Origin: JACVRW01 sp035650215
GTDB lineage: Bacteria > Actinomycetota > Thermoleophilia > Solirubrobacterales > Thermoleophilaceae
Direction of reading: 5' to 3'
Length of the DNA stretch: 64,000 nt
NCBI GenBank assembly: GCA_035650215.1
Contig: DASRIC010000004.1
Span: 1 to 64,000 of the forward strand
Shown piece by piece: positions 33,336-43,465 of the stretch. Numbering within the stretch: position 1 is the stretch's first letter; each line of letters starts with the position of its first letter. Position numbers and translations under genes: made by a program. Under the pieces are notes generated by a model that worked only from the letters and a program-made list of their open reading frames with translations, was not told where the DNA came from and made no database searches.

Positions 33336-33426
33336 CGCGAGCATGCTATCAGCAGACCGCAAGCGTCGGACGGAAAAAGATCGGTGGTTGCGGGGTAAAC
33401 GGCGGGGCCGCCGGAACCAGGGCCGG

Positions 33427-33912
33427 CTACTGGCCCGCGACCCGTTCGACGTAGATGCCCACGTCCTCCGCGTCCTCGCCCGAGAGCAGGTTGGCGGGCA
33501 TCCGGCCGTCCCCCGTGCCGCCATTCTTGATCGCGTTCATGACCCGCTCGCGGTCCACGCCGCCGAGCTCGTCGAGATCCGGCCCGGTGACGCCGCGCGC
33601 CTGGACCGCGTCGAGGTTGTGGCAGCTCTTGCAGTTCTGGGTGAACAGCTCCTTGCCGTTCTCCTCACGGTCGCTGATGTCGGCGGTGCGCAGCGAGCCG
33701 ACGCCGCCGATGCTCTCGTCGCGGTCGGCGATCACGGCCGCCGGGATCGCGATCCCGACCGCCATGTAGAGCAGCACGATGGCGATCGTGAACGCCTTCC
33801 CGCCGCGCGTGAGGTAAGCCTCGCGGGCGCGTCCGGCCCCGCCCGCGAAGGCGATGAAGACGACCCCGATCCCCAGAGCCAGGAACGGGAGGAGGAAGAA
33901 CAGGACTTCCAT
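33427..33912 (-). CDS. Membrane-anchored cytochrome c
   Basis: A 161-residue protein with two membrane helices (about 3-22 and 42-61), then a class I cytochrome c domain. The haem-attachment motif is C94-KS-C97-H98 and the likely sixth ligand is M138 in DGRMPANLL. It is similar to small c-type cytochromes that feed terminal oxidases. The ccm genes at 41-44 kb and 54-56 kb would supply its covalent haem. It stands alone on the minus strand between the riboswitch locus and a zinc-ribbon gene. Confidence 0.88.
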   Translation of the reverse strand: MEVLFFLLPFLALGIGVVFIAFAGGAGRAREAYLTRGGKAFTIAIVLLYMAVGIAIPAAVIADRDESIGGVGSLRTADISDREENGKELFTQNCKSCHNLDAVQARGVTGPDLDELGGVDRERVMNAIKNGGTGDGRMPANLLSGEDAEDVGIYVERVAGQ

Positions 33913-33957
33913 CGGCGCGGGACTCTACCTGCCCCGGGCGACGCGGGGCGAGGGTTA

Positions 33958-34389
33958 TCAGGAGCGCGACGCGGCGGCGCGCCGCGCACGCTTCCAGCTG
34001 CCGTACGCCGCGAACACGTCACTGAGTGAGGGCATGTCGTCGTCGTCCGCGGTGCGCTGCTGGTAGTCGACCATCAGGAGCCGCTCGGGACGGGCCCCCA
34101 CCTCCTCCGCGATGTCGCGGATGGCCCGGCATACCTCGCGCTTCGAGACGGGCTCACCCGTGCGGGCGCGCTTGGCCTCGTGGGCGAAGACGCCGGCGGC
34201 GCTGCCGCGCGCGCCGGGCTCGGCGGACGGCGTTGGACGGGCGCGCCCGCTGCCCACGAGCAGCCGGCAGTGAGGGCAGCGGAGAGGCTCCTTCGGCCAT
34301 TCCTCCCCGGCGCGCTTCTCGATCAGCAGGTGACAGTGCGGGCAGTAGGCGTCACTCGCGGTCTTTGTCTTGGTGGAGGTGGCTGACAT
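33958..34389 (-). CDS. Zinc-ribbon protein with C-terminal DNA-binding-like repeat
   Basis: A 143-residue protein from ATG 34389. Near the N-terminus two CxxC pairs, YCPHCHLLIEKRAGEEWP and RCPHCRLLVG, make a treble-clef or ribbon zinc site. The C-terminal segment (SLSDVFAAYGSWKRARRAA) resembles homing-endonuclease-associated repeats, which act as small DNA-contacting modules. It may be a nucleic-acid-binding regulator. I do not recognise a characterised homologue. The longer open frame upstream shows no coding character before MSATS. Confidence 0.6.
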   Translation of the reverse strand: MSATSTKTKTASDAYCPHCHLLIEKRAGEEWPKEPLRCPHCRLLVGSGRARPTPSAEPGARGSAAGVFAHEAKRARTGEPVSKREVCRAIRDIAEEVGARPERLLMVDYQQRTADDDDMPSLSDVFAAYGSWKRARRAAASRS

Positions 34390-34448
34390 CTGCTCCGCGT
34401 AAGCCTCTTGACCAGATTTCGCCTTTGCCAAACCCAAAGGTGGCCGAT

Positions 34449-34467
34449 ACCCCCCGGCATGGGGGGT
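34449..34467. repeat. Perfect G/C inverted repeat in non-coding leader
   Basis: ACCCCCC-GGCAT-GGGGGGT forms a 7-bp stem with a five-base loop, 60 bases before the zinc-ribbon start and downstream of the rnpB terminator. It could be a second terminator, a regulator-binding dyad or a leader hairpin. Sequence alone does not decide. Confidence 0.35.
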
Positions 34468-34570
34468 TGCGTTCAGGCGGCCGCGCCCTGCCAGGCGCCG
34501 AGTCGTCCGGCCGGCACGCGCCTGCGCTCCGCCACGGGAGCGCTCTCCACGCTGGATCGTCCATCGGTCG

Positions 34571-34600
34571 AAATAGAAAGCCCCCGCCTTCGCGGGGGCT
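34571..34600 (-). terminator. Rho-independent terminator of rnpB
   Basis: On the minus strand AGCCCCCGC-GAAG-GCGGGGGCT forms a stable GC stem followed by TTTCTATTT. It lies immediately 3' of the RNase P RNA and is the clearest intrinsic terminator in the window. Confidence 0.85.
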
Positions 34601-34602
34601 CT

Positions 34603-35035
34603 CCGTAGCCGGCCGGTAAGCCGGATCCTGTCGTGAGCAGTCATCCATCTCGCCCGGCGCTCCGACCCTCGCGGGCCGGGCGCGAGCGGGGCCTCGCGGC
34701 CCTGCGGCCTACCTGGAGCTCGGCGGGCAGCGTCGTCGCCCCTGCTTGGCCTTGCACCGGGTGGGGTTTGCCTGGCCGCCGCGTCACCGCGACGCCGGTG
34801 CGCTCTTACCGCACCATTTCACCCTTGCCGGCGATGAGGGAAGTTCATTCCCTGCGCACCCGGCCGAGCCGGATGCTTCGGGCCTCGCACCTCATCACGT
34901 AGGCGGTGTATTTCTGTGGCACTTTCCCGCGGGTTTCCCCGGGTCGGTCTCCCGACCACCCTTGCCCTGCGGTGTCCGGACTTTCCTCGAGGGGCCGGTT
35001 GTCTCCCCGACCTCCCCGCGACTGCTTGACCGGCA
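34603..35035 (-). ncRNA. rnpB: RNase P RNA
   Basis: The catalytic RNA that matures tRNA 5' ends. On the minus strand the 5' part has the universally conserved GAGGAAAGTCCGGACACC and the AGGGCAAGGGTGG that follows. The 3' part has the conserved AGGATCCGGCTTACCGGCC. The length of about 430 nucleotides fits bacterial type A. Exact ends are estimated from stem P1 (about 35030) and the terminator. It is a single-copy essential gene. Confidence 0.95.
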
Positions 35036-35188
35036 CCGACCAATGGTAGGCGCAGCGCGCGGGCCCGTCGAATGCCGAACGCCCTCCTGCGCCTCTGTGA
35101 TCAACGCCTCACACGGACGGCCGCCCACGCCCCAAGCTTTCCGGCTGAGGAGTGGCGCGCCGACCGCACGGAGGCCCTGGACATCGCC

Positions 35189-35521
35189 ATGTCGTACGCG
35201 CACGCCTTCTCCGCTGAATCGCAGGCCGAGCAGCAGACCGAGCATCATGCCGCGCCGATCTCCATCGCTCCGGCCTCGTTCGGACCGATCCGCCCCGATC
35301 GCATGACCGTCTGGCCAACCGACGACGGCTGCTTCGGCATCGACGTGCGCTGGGTCGGGCGCGAGACCATCCTGCGCTCGGTCGTCGTGCGCCGTCTGCT
35401 GGCCGACGCCGGCTACCCGACCCACTCCGGCAACTCGGCCGACGGCCGCGTCTGGGAGCTGCGCGTGACCGGCGTGCCCGCCGCCAAGGTCGCCACGCTG
35501 ATCCGCGAGCAGATCTGGTAG
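35189..35521 (+). CDS. Conserved hypothetical protein
   Basis: A 110-residue soluble protein if it starts at ATG 35189, with GGAGG about 14 bases upstream. ATG 35072 is a longer alternative but its extra 39 residues overlap the rnpB promoter region. The second half (VWPTDDGCFGIDVRWVGRET onward to VTGVPAAKVATLIREQIW) is compact and mixed alpha/beta. There is no signal peptide or membrane helix. I do not recognise the family. It sits alone between rnpB and the lexA operon. Confidence 0.6.
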   Translation: MSYAHAFSAESQAEQQTEHHAAPISIAPASFGPIRPDRMTVWPTDDGCFGIDVRWVGRETILRSVVVRRLLADAGYPTHSGNSADGRVWELRVTGVPAAKVATLIREQIW

Positions 35522-35561
35522 CCGCCGGCCGCCTGCGCCGGCCGGCCCACCCACAGCCGCG

Positions 35562-35777
35562 CTAGCTGAGGCGGCTCCCGCAGCCCTCGCAGCATGCCGA
35601 GCCGCCCGACAGCGTCATCGGCCCGCGACAGACAGGGCACTCCGCGGCGCCGTGGGCCTGGACGGCCCGCCACGCCCCGGACAGGTGCTGCTCGAGGGTG
35701 AGGCCGCGCCCGCGCCGGTCGCCGTCCGAGGGCCGCGCGAACAGCCGCTCCGGGGATTCCAATAGCGCGCCGGTCAC
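35562..35777 (-). CDS. Small zinc-ribbon protein, coupled to lexA
   Basis: A 71-residue protein from GTG 35777, whose TGA overlap with the lexA stop (GTGA) and GGAGG five bases upstream fix the start. The C-terminal end AECPVCRGPMTLSGGSACCEGCGSRLS carries two CxxC pairs, typical of a ribbon zinc knuckle. The N-terminal half is basic. Expression together with lexA suggests involvement in DNA-damage control, which is inference from position. No homologue recognised. Confidence 0.6.
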   Translation of the reverse strand: MTGALLESPERLFARPSDGDRRGRGLTLEQHLSGAWRAVQAHGAAECPVCRGPMTLSGGSACCEGCGSRLS

Positions 35778-36388
35778 GGGACCCTCCGGCACACGCCCAC
35801 CACTCGGCCGAGCACCTGGACGTCGCGCGACAGGATGGGCTCGACCGAGTCGTTCTCCGGCTGCAGGCGCACGTGCTCCGCCTCGCGGAAGAAGCGCTTG
35901 ACCGTGGCCTCCTCCCCTACGAGCGCCACCACGATCTCGCCGTCGCTGGCGGTCTCCTGCGGTCTGACGATCACGTAGTCGCCCTCGAAGATGCCGGCGT
36001 TCACCATCGAGTCACCCTTCACGCGCAGGACGAACTCGCCCTCGTCGCCTCCCGCGATCTCGGGTACCGGCACGTACTCCTCGATGTTCTCCTCGGCGAG
36101 CACGGGCTGGCCCGCGGCCACCTGGCCCACCAGCGGCAGCCCGGCCGGCGCGATCGCCGCCTTGGCCTTGTCGACCAGCACCTCGATCGCGCGCGGCTTA
36201 GTGGGGTCGCGCTTGAGCAGCCCAAGCTTCTCGAGGTTGGCGAGGTGCGCGTGCACGGTCGACGAGGATGTGAGGCCGATCGCCTTGCCGATGTCCCGCA
36301 CCGTCGGCGGATAGCCGTGCTCGCTGCCGTAGCTGCGGACGAAGTCGAAAATCTCCTGCTGGCGCTTCGTGAGGTTCAGCTCGACCAT
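35774..36388 (-). CDS. lexA: LexA SOS repressor
   Basis: A 204-residue repressor of the SOS response. N-terminal winged helix (about 1-65) contains LTKRQQEIFDFVRSYGSEHG and TVRDIGKAIGLTSSSTVHAH. The self-cleavage site is A92-G93, and the protease dyad is S127 (VKGDSMVNAGI) with K164 (ATVKRFF). The start is ATG 36388 with GGAGGGG upstream. The CGAAC-N4-GTTCG box 40 bases further upstream shows autoregulation. RecA-stimulated cleavage would lift repression. Confidence 0.97.
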   Translation of the reverse strand: MVELNLTKRQQEIFDFVRSYGSEHGYPPTVRDIGKAIGLTSSSTVHAHLANLEKLGLLKRDPTKPRAIEVLVDKAKAAIAPAGLPLVGQVAAGQPVLAEENIEEYVPVPEIAGGDEGEFVLRVKGDSMVNAGIFEGDYVIVRPQETASDGEIVVALVGEEATVKRFFREAEHVRLQPENDSVEPILSRDVQVLGRVVGVCRRVP

Positions 36389-36425
36389 GTGGACCCCTCC
36401 CGAGGCCGTGTCCTGTGCCGTTCTC

Positions 36426-36439
36426 CGAACATGTGTTCG
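36426..36439. promoter_or_regulatory. LexA (SOS) box
   Basis: CGAAC-ATGT-GTTCG is a perfect match to the Gram-positive/actinobacterial SOS box and lies 38 bases upstream of the lexA ATG, on the side where its promoter must be. Confidence 0.95.
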
Positions 36440-36499
36440 TAGAGTACCCAGGGGTCCGGACGGCATCAAGGAGCGATGCAGGCGAGCACCCCCGCCGCT

Positions 36500-36505
36500 C
36501 TATAC
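36500..36505 (+). promoter_or_regulatory. Possible -10 box of tRNA-Leu
   Basis: TATACT, a near-consensus sigma-70 -10, is 11 bases before the tRNA-Leu 5' end in an otherwise GC-rich region. No convincing -35 is seen. Confidence 0.4.
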
Positions 36506-36515
36506 TCAGCCCGCA

Positions 36516-36601
36516 CGCGCCTGTGGCGGAACTGGTAGACGCGCAAGGTTGAGGGCCTTGTCCTCCGTTTGGAGGGTGGGAGTTCGAATCTCCCTGGGCG
36601 C
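36516..36601 (+). tRNA. tRNA-Leu (anticodon GAG)
   Basis: Acceptor GCGCCTG pairs with TGGGCGC at the 3' end. The D-loop is TGGCGGAACTGGTAGACGC. The anticodon stem CAAGG/CCTTG carries loop TTGAGGG, with anticodon GAG. A long variable arm (GTCCTCCGTTTGGAGGGT) marks a class II tRNA, and T-arm GGGAGTTCGAATCTCCC is intact. CCA is not encoded. It reads CUC/CUU. Confidence 0.97.
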
Positions 36602-36631
36602 ACTCCGGCGAACGGCGGTACGGTGCCGCCC

Positions 36632-37526
36632 GTGTTCGCCGGCTTCGAGGAGCGCCGCGTCGAGACGAGCGAGGCCGAGGTCGAGCTGAGGATCGGCGGC
36701 TCGGGGCCTCCGGTTCTCCTCCTGCACGGCTACCCGCAGACCCACGCGATGTGGCACGCGCTGGCGCCGGTACTGGCCGAGTGCTTCACCGTCGTAGCGG
36801 CCGACCTGCGAGGCTACGGCGATTCCTCGAAGCCCGCCTCGGGTCCCGACCACGCGGCGTACTCGAAGCGGTCGATGGCGCTCGATCAGGTCGAGGCGAT
36901 GAGGGCGCTCGGGTTCGAGTCGAGACCTCGTCGTTTCGTGTGGACAGCCCGGGGGCGGCGTGGTGGGGCATGACCGCGGCGGCCGGGTGGCCCACCGGAT
37001 GGCGCTCGACCATCCCGAGCGCGTGGCGCGCCTCGCGGTGCTCGACATCGTGCCAACCCACACGGTCTTCGCGAACGTCTCGCGCGAGCTCGCCACCGCC
37101 TATTACCACTGGTTCTTCCTGATCCAGCCGGAGGGCCTGCCCGAGCGCATGATCGGGGCGGATCCGGACTTCTACCTCGACTCCAAGCTGGAGGCGTGGG
37201 CCGGCGACGGCGCGCGCTTCGCGCCCGAGGCGGTGGCGGAGTACAAGCGCTGCTTCCGCGACCCGGCCGCGATCCACGCGAGCTGCGAGGACTACCGGGC
37301 GGCGGCCACCATCGACCTCGAGCACGACGAGGCGGACCTCGACCGCAGGTTCGAGCGCCCGCTGCTCGCCCTCTGGGGCGACACGGGCCGCATCGCGGAG
37401 CTCTTCGACGTGCTCGCCACCTGGCGCGAGCGCGCGATCCGGGTGGAGGGCCGCTCGCTCGCCTGCGGCCACTTCCCGCGAGGGCTAGCCTCGGCAGCCC
37501 GATGCGCGACCTCCTTCCCGACCTGA
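36632..37526 (+). pseudogene. Alpha/beta hydrolase (haloacetate dehalogenase-like), frameshifted
   Basis: The N-terminal piece (from GTG 36632) has GPPVLLLHGYPQTHAMWHALAP and VVAADLRGYGDSSKP, then runs into noise after residue about 98. The second piece, in another frame from about 36957, resumes with VVGHDRGGRVAHRMALDHPERV, the nucleophile elbow expected directly after it. About 40 extra bases separate them, and the C-terminal end after ACGHF is also lost, running into tldD. So it would not make a functional hydrolase. Either decayed, or an assembly or sequencing error. Confidence 0.75.
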
Positions 37527-38947
37527 TCGACTCCGCCGCGGCTCGCGCCGACTATGCCGACGCCCGCTTCGTGAGCACGAGGCGAGAGCGGCTGTCGACA
37601 AGGAACGGCGGGCTGCACGAGCTCGACTCGAACGAGTGCGAGGGGATCGGCGTGCGCGTGCGCCTGCGCGGCGCGTGGGGCTTCGCCGCGACAGGCGGCA
37701 CCGGGCGGCGCGACGCCGAGGCCGCGCTCGAGCGAGCGCTCGAGATCGCCGCCGAGCAGCCCGCCGCGGCCGGGAGCGTCGCGCTCGCGCCCGAGCCGCC
37801 GGCCAGCGGCGCGTACGCGAGCCCGGTGGAGCGCGATCCCTTCGCGGTCCCGCTCGAGGACAAGCTCGCGGTGCTGCTCGCCGCCGACGCGGGCATTGCC
37901 GCTGAGCCAGGCGTGACTCTCAGGATCGCGCGCTTCGAGGCGCTCCGGGTGCACAAGCTGTTCGCGTCCACCGACGGCGCACTGTGCGAGCAGACCCTGA
38001 CCGAGTGCGGCGGCGCCCTCGCGGCGGTGGCGCTCGCCGTGGACGGCTCGGAGAGCCAGGTGCGCTCCTATCCGGCCTCGCACGGAGGCCAGGTGACGCA
38101 GGCCGGCTACGAGCAGTTCGTGGCGCTCGAGCTCGAGCGCCACGCGCCGCGAGTGGCGGCCGAGGCGGTCGCACTCGTGAGCGCGCCCGCGTGCCCGCCC
38201 GGTCACTCCACCCTCATCCTGGCGGGGGAGCAGCTCGGGCTGCAGGTGCACGAGTCCATCGGCCACGCCGTCGAGCTCGACCGGGTGCTGGGACGGGAGG
38301 CCTCCTACGCGGGCACGAGCTTCGTCCCGGCGAGCGCCATCGGCTCGCTGCGCTTCGGCTCCGAGCGGGTGGGCGTGACCGCCGACGCCACGAGCGCCGG
38401 GGGACTCGGCAGCTACCGCTGGGATGACGAGGGCGTGGAGGGCCGTGCCGTGCCGATCGTGCGCGAGGGCATGCTCGCGGGCTTTCTGTCATCGCGCGAG
38501 ACGGCGGCAGAGATTGGGCTCGAACGCTCCGGCGGCTGCATGCGCGCCGAGGGATTCGACCGCCAGCCGATCGTGCGGATGACCAACGTGAACCTCGATC
38601 CCGGCGACGCCGGCACGCTCGACGACCTGATCGCCGACACCGGCGAGGGGCTCTTGATTGAGACCAACCGCTCGTGGTCGATCGACAACCGCCGCCTGCA
38701 GTTCCAGTTCGAGGGCGAGGCCGCCTGGGAGATCCGCGGCGGCGAGCGCGGCCGGCTGCTGCGCAACCCGAGCTACGCGGGCGTGACGCCCGAGTTCTGG
38801 GGAAGCTGCGACGCCGTCTGCTCCGCCGGCGACTGGCGCCTGATCTCGCTGCTCGACTGCGGCAAGGGCGAGCCCGGCCAGGTGATGCGCGTCTCCCACG
38901 GCTCGGCACCGGCCCGCTTCCGCGATGTGGAGGTCGGCGTTGCGTGA
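37502..38947 (+). CDS. tldD: TldD-like metalloprotease subunit
   Basis: A 481-residue protein with the zinc motif HExxxH in LQVHESIGHAVELDRVLG (near residue 250), the catalytic core of TldD. The rest, including LIETNRSWSIDNRRLQFQF, is the expected barrel and cap. TldD/TldE complexes cut unfolded peptides, mature microcins and handle CcdA-type toxins. The gene starts inside the degraded hydrolase. TldE follows with overlapping ends, giving one transcription unit. Confidence 0.92.
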   Translation: MRDLLPDLIDSAAARADYADARFVSTRRERLSTRNGGLHELDSNECEGIGVRVRLRGAWGFAATGGTGRRDAEAALERALEIAAEQPAAAGSVALAPEPPASGAYASPVERDPFAVPLEDKLAVLLAADAGIAAEPGVTLRIARFEALRVHKLFASTDGALCEQTLTECGGALAAVALAVDGSESQVRSYPASHGGQVTQAGYEQFVALELERHAPRVAAEAVALVSAPACPPGHSTLILAGEQLGLQVHESIGHAVELDRVLGREASYAGTSFVPASAIGSLRFGSERVGVTADATSAGGLGSYRWDDEGVEGRAVPIVREGMLAGFLSSRETAAEIGLERSGGCMRAEGFDRQPIVRMTNVNLDPGDAGTLDDLIADTGEGLLIETNRSWSIDNRRLQFQFEGEAAWEIRGGERGRLLRNPSYAGVTPEFWGSCDAVCSAGDWRLISLLDCGKGEPGQVMRVSHGSAPARFRDVEVGVA

Positions 38948-40307
38948 GGTGTCGGAGCTCGCCGAGCAGGCCGCGAGCCTTGCCGGCCCGGGCGCGCTCG
39001 CCGGCGTGACCCGCGAGCGCTCGCTCACGCTTCGCTTCGCCGCGAACCGTCCGACGCAGTCGACGGCTGTCGAGGACGTGACGGTCGAGATCGCGGCGGT
39101 CCAGGGCGGGCGCGTGGGCCGGGCGACCACCAACGCCGTGGACACTGATGCCCTCGCGGACTGCGTGCGGCGCGCCCGCGGGGCCGCGCGTGCCGCCGCC
39201 GGCACTGGCGAGGGCTCCTTCCCAGGCTTCGGGCTCGACCGCGACCCGGGCACCCCGCGCGCCGCGCCGGCCCGCCCCGACTCGGCCACGGCCGAGCTCG
39301 CCCCGGGAGCCGGCGGCGCCCAGCTCGAGGCCGCGTTCACGGCCGCCCGGGCGGCGGGCGTCGAGGCACATGGGATCTGGACCGCGGGCGAGGTGCGTCG
39401 CACCTGGGCGACGGACGCGGGCGCGGGCGCCGAGGGGACCACCGACGCCTTCATGAAGGTGATCTGCCTCGCGCCCGGCGGGCGCAGCGGCTACGCGGCC
39501 CACACCGCGCGCGCGAGCGCCGAGCTGGACGGACGCGCCCTGGCGGAGGAGGCGGCCGCCAAGGCCACCGCTCCCGGCGCGCCGGCCGAGCTGCCGCCGG
39601 GCGACTACCCGGTCGTGTTCGAGGCGCACGCGGTGGGCTGCCTGCTCGAGCTGCTGGCGGGCGCGGCCTTCGACGGCCTCGCCCATGCCGACGGCCGCGG
39701 GGCGCTGAGCGGCCGGCTCGGGACCGTCGTGGCCTCGCCGGCGATCAACCTCGCCGACTCCCCCTCCTCCCCACGCACGCTCACCCGCTCGTTCGACGCC
39801 GAGGGCACGCCTAAGCGGCCGCTCCCGCTGATCCAGGACGGAGTCGCCCACGCCGTGGCTCACGACATCCGCAGCGCGGCGCTCGCGGGCACGGTGTCGA
39901 CCGGGCACGCGCTCACTCCGGGCGGCGATCCGTACGGCGCCCTGCCCACCAACCTGGTGCTGGCCGGCGGCGGCGCGACCGGCGCCGACGAGCTCTGCCA
40001 GCCGATCGAACGCGGCATCCTCGTGACGAGGCTCTGGTACGCGAACGTGATCCGCCCGAAGGAGCCGCTCGTAACCGCCGTGACCCGCGACGGGACCTTC
40101 CTCATCGAGGACGGGCGTGTGACGCGCCCGCTGCGCGACCTGCGCCTGACCGACAACGCGCTCGAGCTGCTCGCGCGCGTGCAGGCGCTCGGGCGCCGGC
40201 AGAAGCTCACGAGCGACGGCGAGCTGTACGGGCGCCGCTTCGCCTCGGGCGTGGTCTGCCCCGCGCTGCGCTGCGGGGCGGTGCGCTTCACGGGTGCCGC
40301 GGGCTGA
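38940..40307 (+). CDS. tldE: TldE/PmbA-like metalloprotease subunit
   Basis: About 455 residues, the non-catalytic partner of TldD. It shares the fold but lacks HExxxH. The corresponding spot reads VFEAHAVGCLLELLAGAAFDG. The end LYANVIRPKEPLVTAVTRDG-like block (here WYANVIRPKEPLV) and TFLIEDGRVTRPLRDLRLTD is diagnostic. TTG 38940 fits a GGAGG six bases upstream better than ATG 38925, which has no ribosome-binding site. The first bases overlap the tldD end. Confidence 0.88.
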   Translation: MREVSELAEQAASLAGPGALAGVTRERSLTLRFAANRPTQSTAVEDVTVEIAAVQGGRVGRATTNAVDTDALADCVRRARGAARAAAGTGEGSFPGFGLDRDPGTPRAAPARPDSATAELAPGAGGAQLEAAFTAARAAGVEAHGIWTAGEVRRTWATDAGAGAEGTTDAFMKVICLAPGGRSGYAAHTARASAELDGRALAEEAAAKATAPGAPAELPPGDYPVVFEAHAVGCLLELLAGAAFDGLAHADGRGALSGRLGTVVASPAINLADSPSSPRTLTRSFDAEGTPKRPLPLIQDGVAHAVAHDIRSAALAGTVSTGHALTPGGDPYGALPTNLVLAGGGATGADELCQPIERGILVTRLWYANVIRPKEPLVTAVTRDGTFLIEDGRVTRPLRDLRLTDNALELLARVQALGRRQKLTSDGELYGRRFASGVVCPALRCGAVRFTGAAG

Positions 40308-40328
40308 GCGCCGGGGTAGAGTCCGCGC

Positions 40329-40718
40329 ATGCCGCTCGCACGCAGCCACATGTCGCGCGACCTGCTCACGGTCAACCCGGAGGACGGGCTGACGGCCGTT
40401 GCCAAGCGCATGGTCGAGCGCGACGTGGGCGCCGTGCCGGTGCTCGAGGGCGAGCGCTTGGTGGGGATCCTCACCGAGCGGGACATCATGCGCGCGGCGG
40501 CGGGCGGGATCGGGGCGGCCACCGTGGTGGCCGACTACATGACGCCGGGGCCCGAGACGATGGAGCCGGACGAGCCGATGGAGCAGGCCGCGGTGTTGAT
40601 GATCCACGGCGGCTTTCGCCACATGCCGATCGTCGAGGGCGAGCAGGTCGTGGGCATGCTCTCGATACGCGACCTGATGCGAGTCGTGCTCGAGGACTCC
40701 GCGCCGCGCGGCGTTTAA
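40329..40718 (+). CDS. Two-CBS-domain protein
   Basis: A 129-residue protein that is a single Bateman module: CBS1 (about 5-58, MSRDLLTVNPEDGLTAVAKRM and GILTERDIMRA) and CBS2 (about 68-122, MTPGPETMEPDEPMEQAAVLM and GMLSIRDLMRVVL). Such proteins bind AMP, ATP or SAM and report energy state. No effector domain is attached. It follows TldE with 20 bases between, but may have its own promoter. Confidence 0.92.
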   Translation: MPLARSHMSRDLLTVNPEDGLTAVAKRMVERDVGAVPVLEGERLVGILTERDIMRAAAGGIGAATVVADYMTPGPETMEPDEPMEQAAVLMIHGGFRHMPIVEGEQVVGMLSIRDLMRVVLEDSAPRGV

Positions 40719-40737
40719 AACGCGCCGGGCCGAGAGC

Positions 40738-40962
40738 TCAGATCTTCAGCAGGATCAGGACGTTCGCGGCGAACAGCAGCGCGAACAGGATTGTCCAGCG
40801 GTTCAGGTTGCGCTCGACGAGCGAGCCGCCGCCGAAGGGGCCGGCGCCGGTGCCCACGCCGAAGGCGCCCGAGAGGCCGGAGTCCTTTCCCGAGTGCAGC
40901 AGCACCAGCACGATGACGATCACCGCGAGGATCACCTGCACGCCGCTGAGAATCGCTTCCAT
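40738..40962 (-). CDS. secG: Preprotein translocase subunit SecG
   Basis: A 74-residue protein with two membrane helices (about 5-23 and 55-72). The glycine-rich link SGAFGVGTGAGPFGGGSLVERNL between them contains the hallmark of SecG. It assists SecYEG protein export. The start is ATG 40962. It is last in the minus-strand run from the antiporter to the ccm genes, and the CcmI-like gene is upstream with a 19-base gap. Confidence 0.93.
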   Translation of the reverse strand: MEAILSGVQVILAVIVIVLVLLHSGKDSGLSGAFGVGTGAGPFGGGSLVERNLNRWTILFALLFAANVLILLKI

Positions 40963-40981
40963 CGGCGCTGAAGGGTAGCGC

Positions 40982-41275
40982 TCAGGCGCGCTCCTGCGGT
41001 GACCGTCCTTCGAGCCGGTCAAGCTCGCGCAGGATTTCGATCGCTTCTCCGCGCAGGTCGCGGTCGACAGCGCGCCAGTCCGCCTCCGAGAGCTTGCCCA
41101 TGCGATGGTCGAGCTCGGCGTCCCGGATCTCGCGGTACTTTGCCTCTTTGGCGGCGCTCAGCTCCTCGATGCGGGTGGCGTCGCGACGCTCCTCTTCACC
41201 CCCGCGGCGCAGCGGCAGCGACACCGCCACGGCCACGAGCGCGGCCAGCACGAGCAGGGCGAGGGCGTACTCCAC
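40982..41275 (-). CDS. CcmI-like membrane protein (cytochrome c maturation)
   Basis: A 97-residue protein with one N-terminal helix (about 3-22) followed by a basic-acidic coiled region (ERRDATRIEELSAAKEAKYREIRD, LDHRMGKLSEADWRAVDRDL). The length and helix-plus-coil layout match the N-terminal part of CcmI, whose coil binds apocytochromes and CcmF. It follows ccmF by 15 bases on the same strand. The short length and lack of a TPR domain make the name tentative. Confidence 0.6.
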   Translation of the reverse strand: MEYALALLVLAALVAVAVSLPLRRGGEEERRDATRIEELSAAKEAKYREIRDAELDHRMGKLSEADWRAVDRDLRGEAIEILRELDRLEGRSPQERA

Positions 41276-41290
41276 GGCGACCGCCCTCGC

Positions 41291-43450
<2,160 letters not shown>

Positions 43451-43465
43451 GTCAGTCCTTCCCGC

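Noticed and set aside
36900..36975. Programmed frameshift in the hydrolase
   Set aside because: About 40 bases are extra, which is not a plus-one or minus-one shift, and the C-terminus is also lost. Decay or error is the simpler explanation.
40711..40723. GCGTTT-A-AAACGC palindrome after the CBS gene
   Set aside because: Short, contains the stop codon and has no T-tract. Too weak to call a terminator or operator.
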